Assembly: GCA_050943215.1 (NCBI GenBank)
Contig: JBMNOU010000100.1
Span: 1-5,243 of the forward strand
Length of the DNA stretch: 5,243 bases
Direction of reading: 5' to 3'
Source: JBMNOU01 sp050943215
GTDB taxonomy: Bacteria; Bacillota; Clostridia; Christensenellales; SZUA-584
Each line of letters starts with the position of its first letter. Position 1 is the first letter of the stretch. Shown here one piece after another: positions 4,842 to 5,243 of this stretch. The notes beneath the pieces are model-generated. The model was not told where the DNA came from. It searched no databases and saw only the letters and a program-made list of their open reading frames with translations. The position numbers and the translations under genes were made by a program.

Positions 4842-5243
4842 TTAGGACTGGCCTGCGATCTGTCCCAGATACTCGAGCACGCATTTACCCGCGATCCGCC
4901 CGGAATTGAGGGCAAACGCGGAGGAGAGGCCCGGGGATACGGTGATCGGGTAGCTGTCGCCGTACATGCCGCCGGCATCGAAGCCGCCGGCGTACAGGCC
5001 CGGGATCACCGCGTTCTGCTTGTCCAGTACCTCCATGCTCTGGTTGATCCTGATGCCCCCCATCGTTCCCAGGAAGGCGGTGCGGATCTTGACGGCGTAG
5101 TACCGCGGGCCCACCAGTGGGCGCAGGAATTTGGGGTTCTTCACGAACAGCCTGTCGTGGCCCTTGGCACAGCAGTCATTATACTGGTCCACCGTGGCAC
5201 GCAGCACGGCTGGGTCGATCGCAATGAGCCGAGCCAATTCGTC
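4842..5243 (-). CDS. FAD-dependent oxidoreductase (fumarate/urocanate reductase-like), C-terminal fragment
   Basis: The gene enters from the right edge; 133 codons are visible and the frame is open to the window end, so the TTG at 5237 is not a trusted start. The fragment shows the C-terminal signature of FAD_binding_2 proteins: LGTMGGIRINQSMEVLD, then IPGLYAGGFDAGGMYGDSYP, then SAFALNSGRIAGK. In this family (flavoprotein fumarate reductases, urocanate reductases, 3-ketosteroid dehydrogenases) these segments complete the FAD site. The GGMYGDSY and FALNSGRIAG forms look to me most like the fumarate/urocanate reductase-like enzymes abundant in anaerobes, which reduce activated C=C bonds. The N-terminal dinucleotide motif and active site lie outside the window, as would any signal peptide or heme domain. 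It is the promoter-proximal visible member of the leftward operon with the SDR. Confidence 0.88.
   Translation of the reverse strand, partial: DELARLIAIDPAVLRATVDQYNDCCAKGHDRLFVKNPKFLRPLVGPRYYAVKIRTAFLGTMGGIRINQSMEVLDKQNAVIPGLYAGGFDAGGMYGDSYPITVSPGLSSAFALNSGRIAGKCVLEYLGQIAGQS

Overview
The window looks like accessory metabolic DNA from an anaerobic bacterium. The best clue is a 2-hydroxyacyl-CoA dehydratase / benzoyl-CoA reductase type subunit, an oxygen-sensitive iron-sulfur family found mainly in strict anaerobes (Clostridia, Desulfobacterota, anaerobic Chloroflexota and similar groups). Strong GGAGG-type ribosome binding sites show it is bacterial. G+C is moderately high in most genes. The exact lineage cannot be named from this sequence.

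Rightward half. From the left edge to 319 is the C-terminal end of an ABC-transporter substrate-binding protein of the branched-chain amino acid (LivK / Peripla_BP_6) type. A leader of about 240 nt follows, holding a 15-nt tandem repeat at the stop codon, a strong 16-bp hairpin (448-496) and a second 7-bp hairpin (512-530). Next comes an FMN-dependent nitronate monooxygenase / FabK-like enoyl reductase (559-1557). A 122-nt spacer with a possible small overlapping ORF leads to a 459-residue 2-hydroxyacyl-CoA dehydratase subunit (1680-3059).

Leftward half. Reading from the right edge there is the C-terminal part of an FAD-dependent fumarate-reductase-like oxidoreductase (4842-5243), a short-chain dehydrogenase 15 nt downstream (4062-4826), and an unrecognised 252-residue protein with a cysteine cluster (3213-3971). 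The first two look like one operon; the third may belong to it after a 90-nt gap. A possible 39-codon ORF (3097-3216) starts inside the stop codon of the unrecognised gene (GTGA overlap) and contains two in-frame tandem repeats. The two gene groups converge in this repeat-bearing interval.

Together the genes suggest reductive or fermentative metabolism of an imported acid: uptake (substrate-binding protein), removal of water from a 2-hydroxyacyl-CoA or ring reduction (dehydratase family), reduction of an enoyl group (FMN protein, FAD oxidoreductase), and keto/hydroxy interconversion (SDR). This linkage is inferred from family and position only; no substrate can be read from the sequence. The points most worth checking are the lone dehydratase subunit without visible partner or activator, the His that replaces the catalytic Tyr in the SDR, the cysteine-rich unknown protein, and the repeat-built small ORF.
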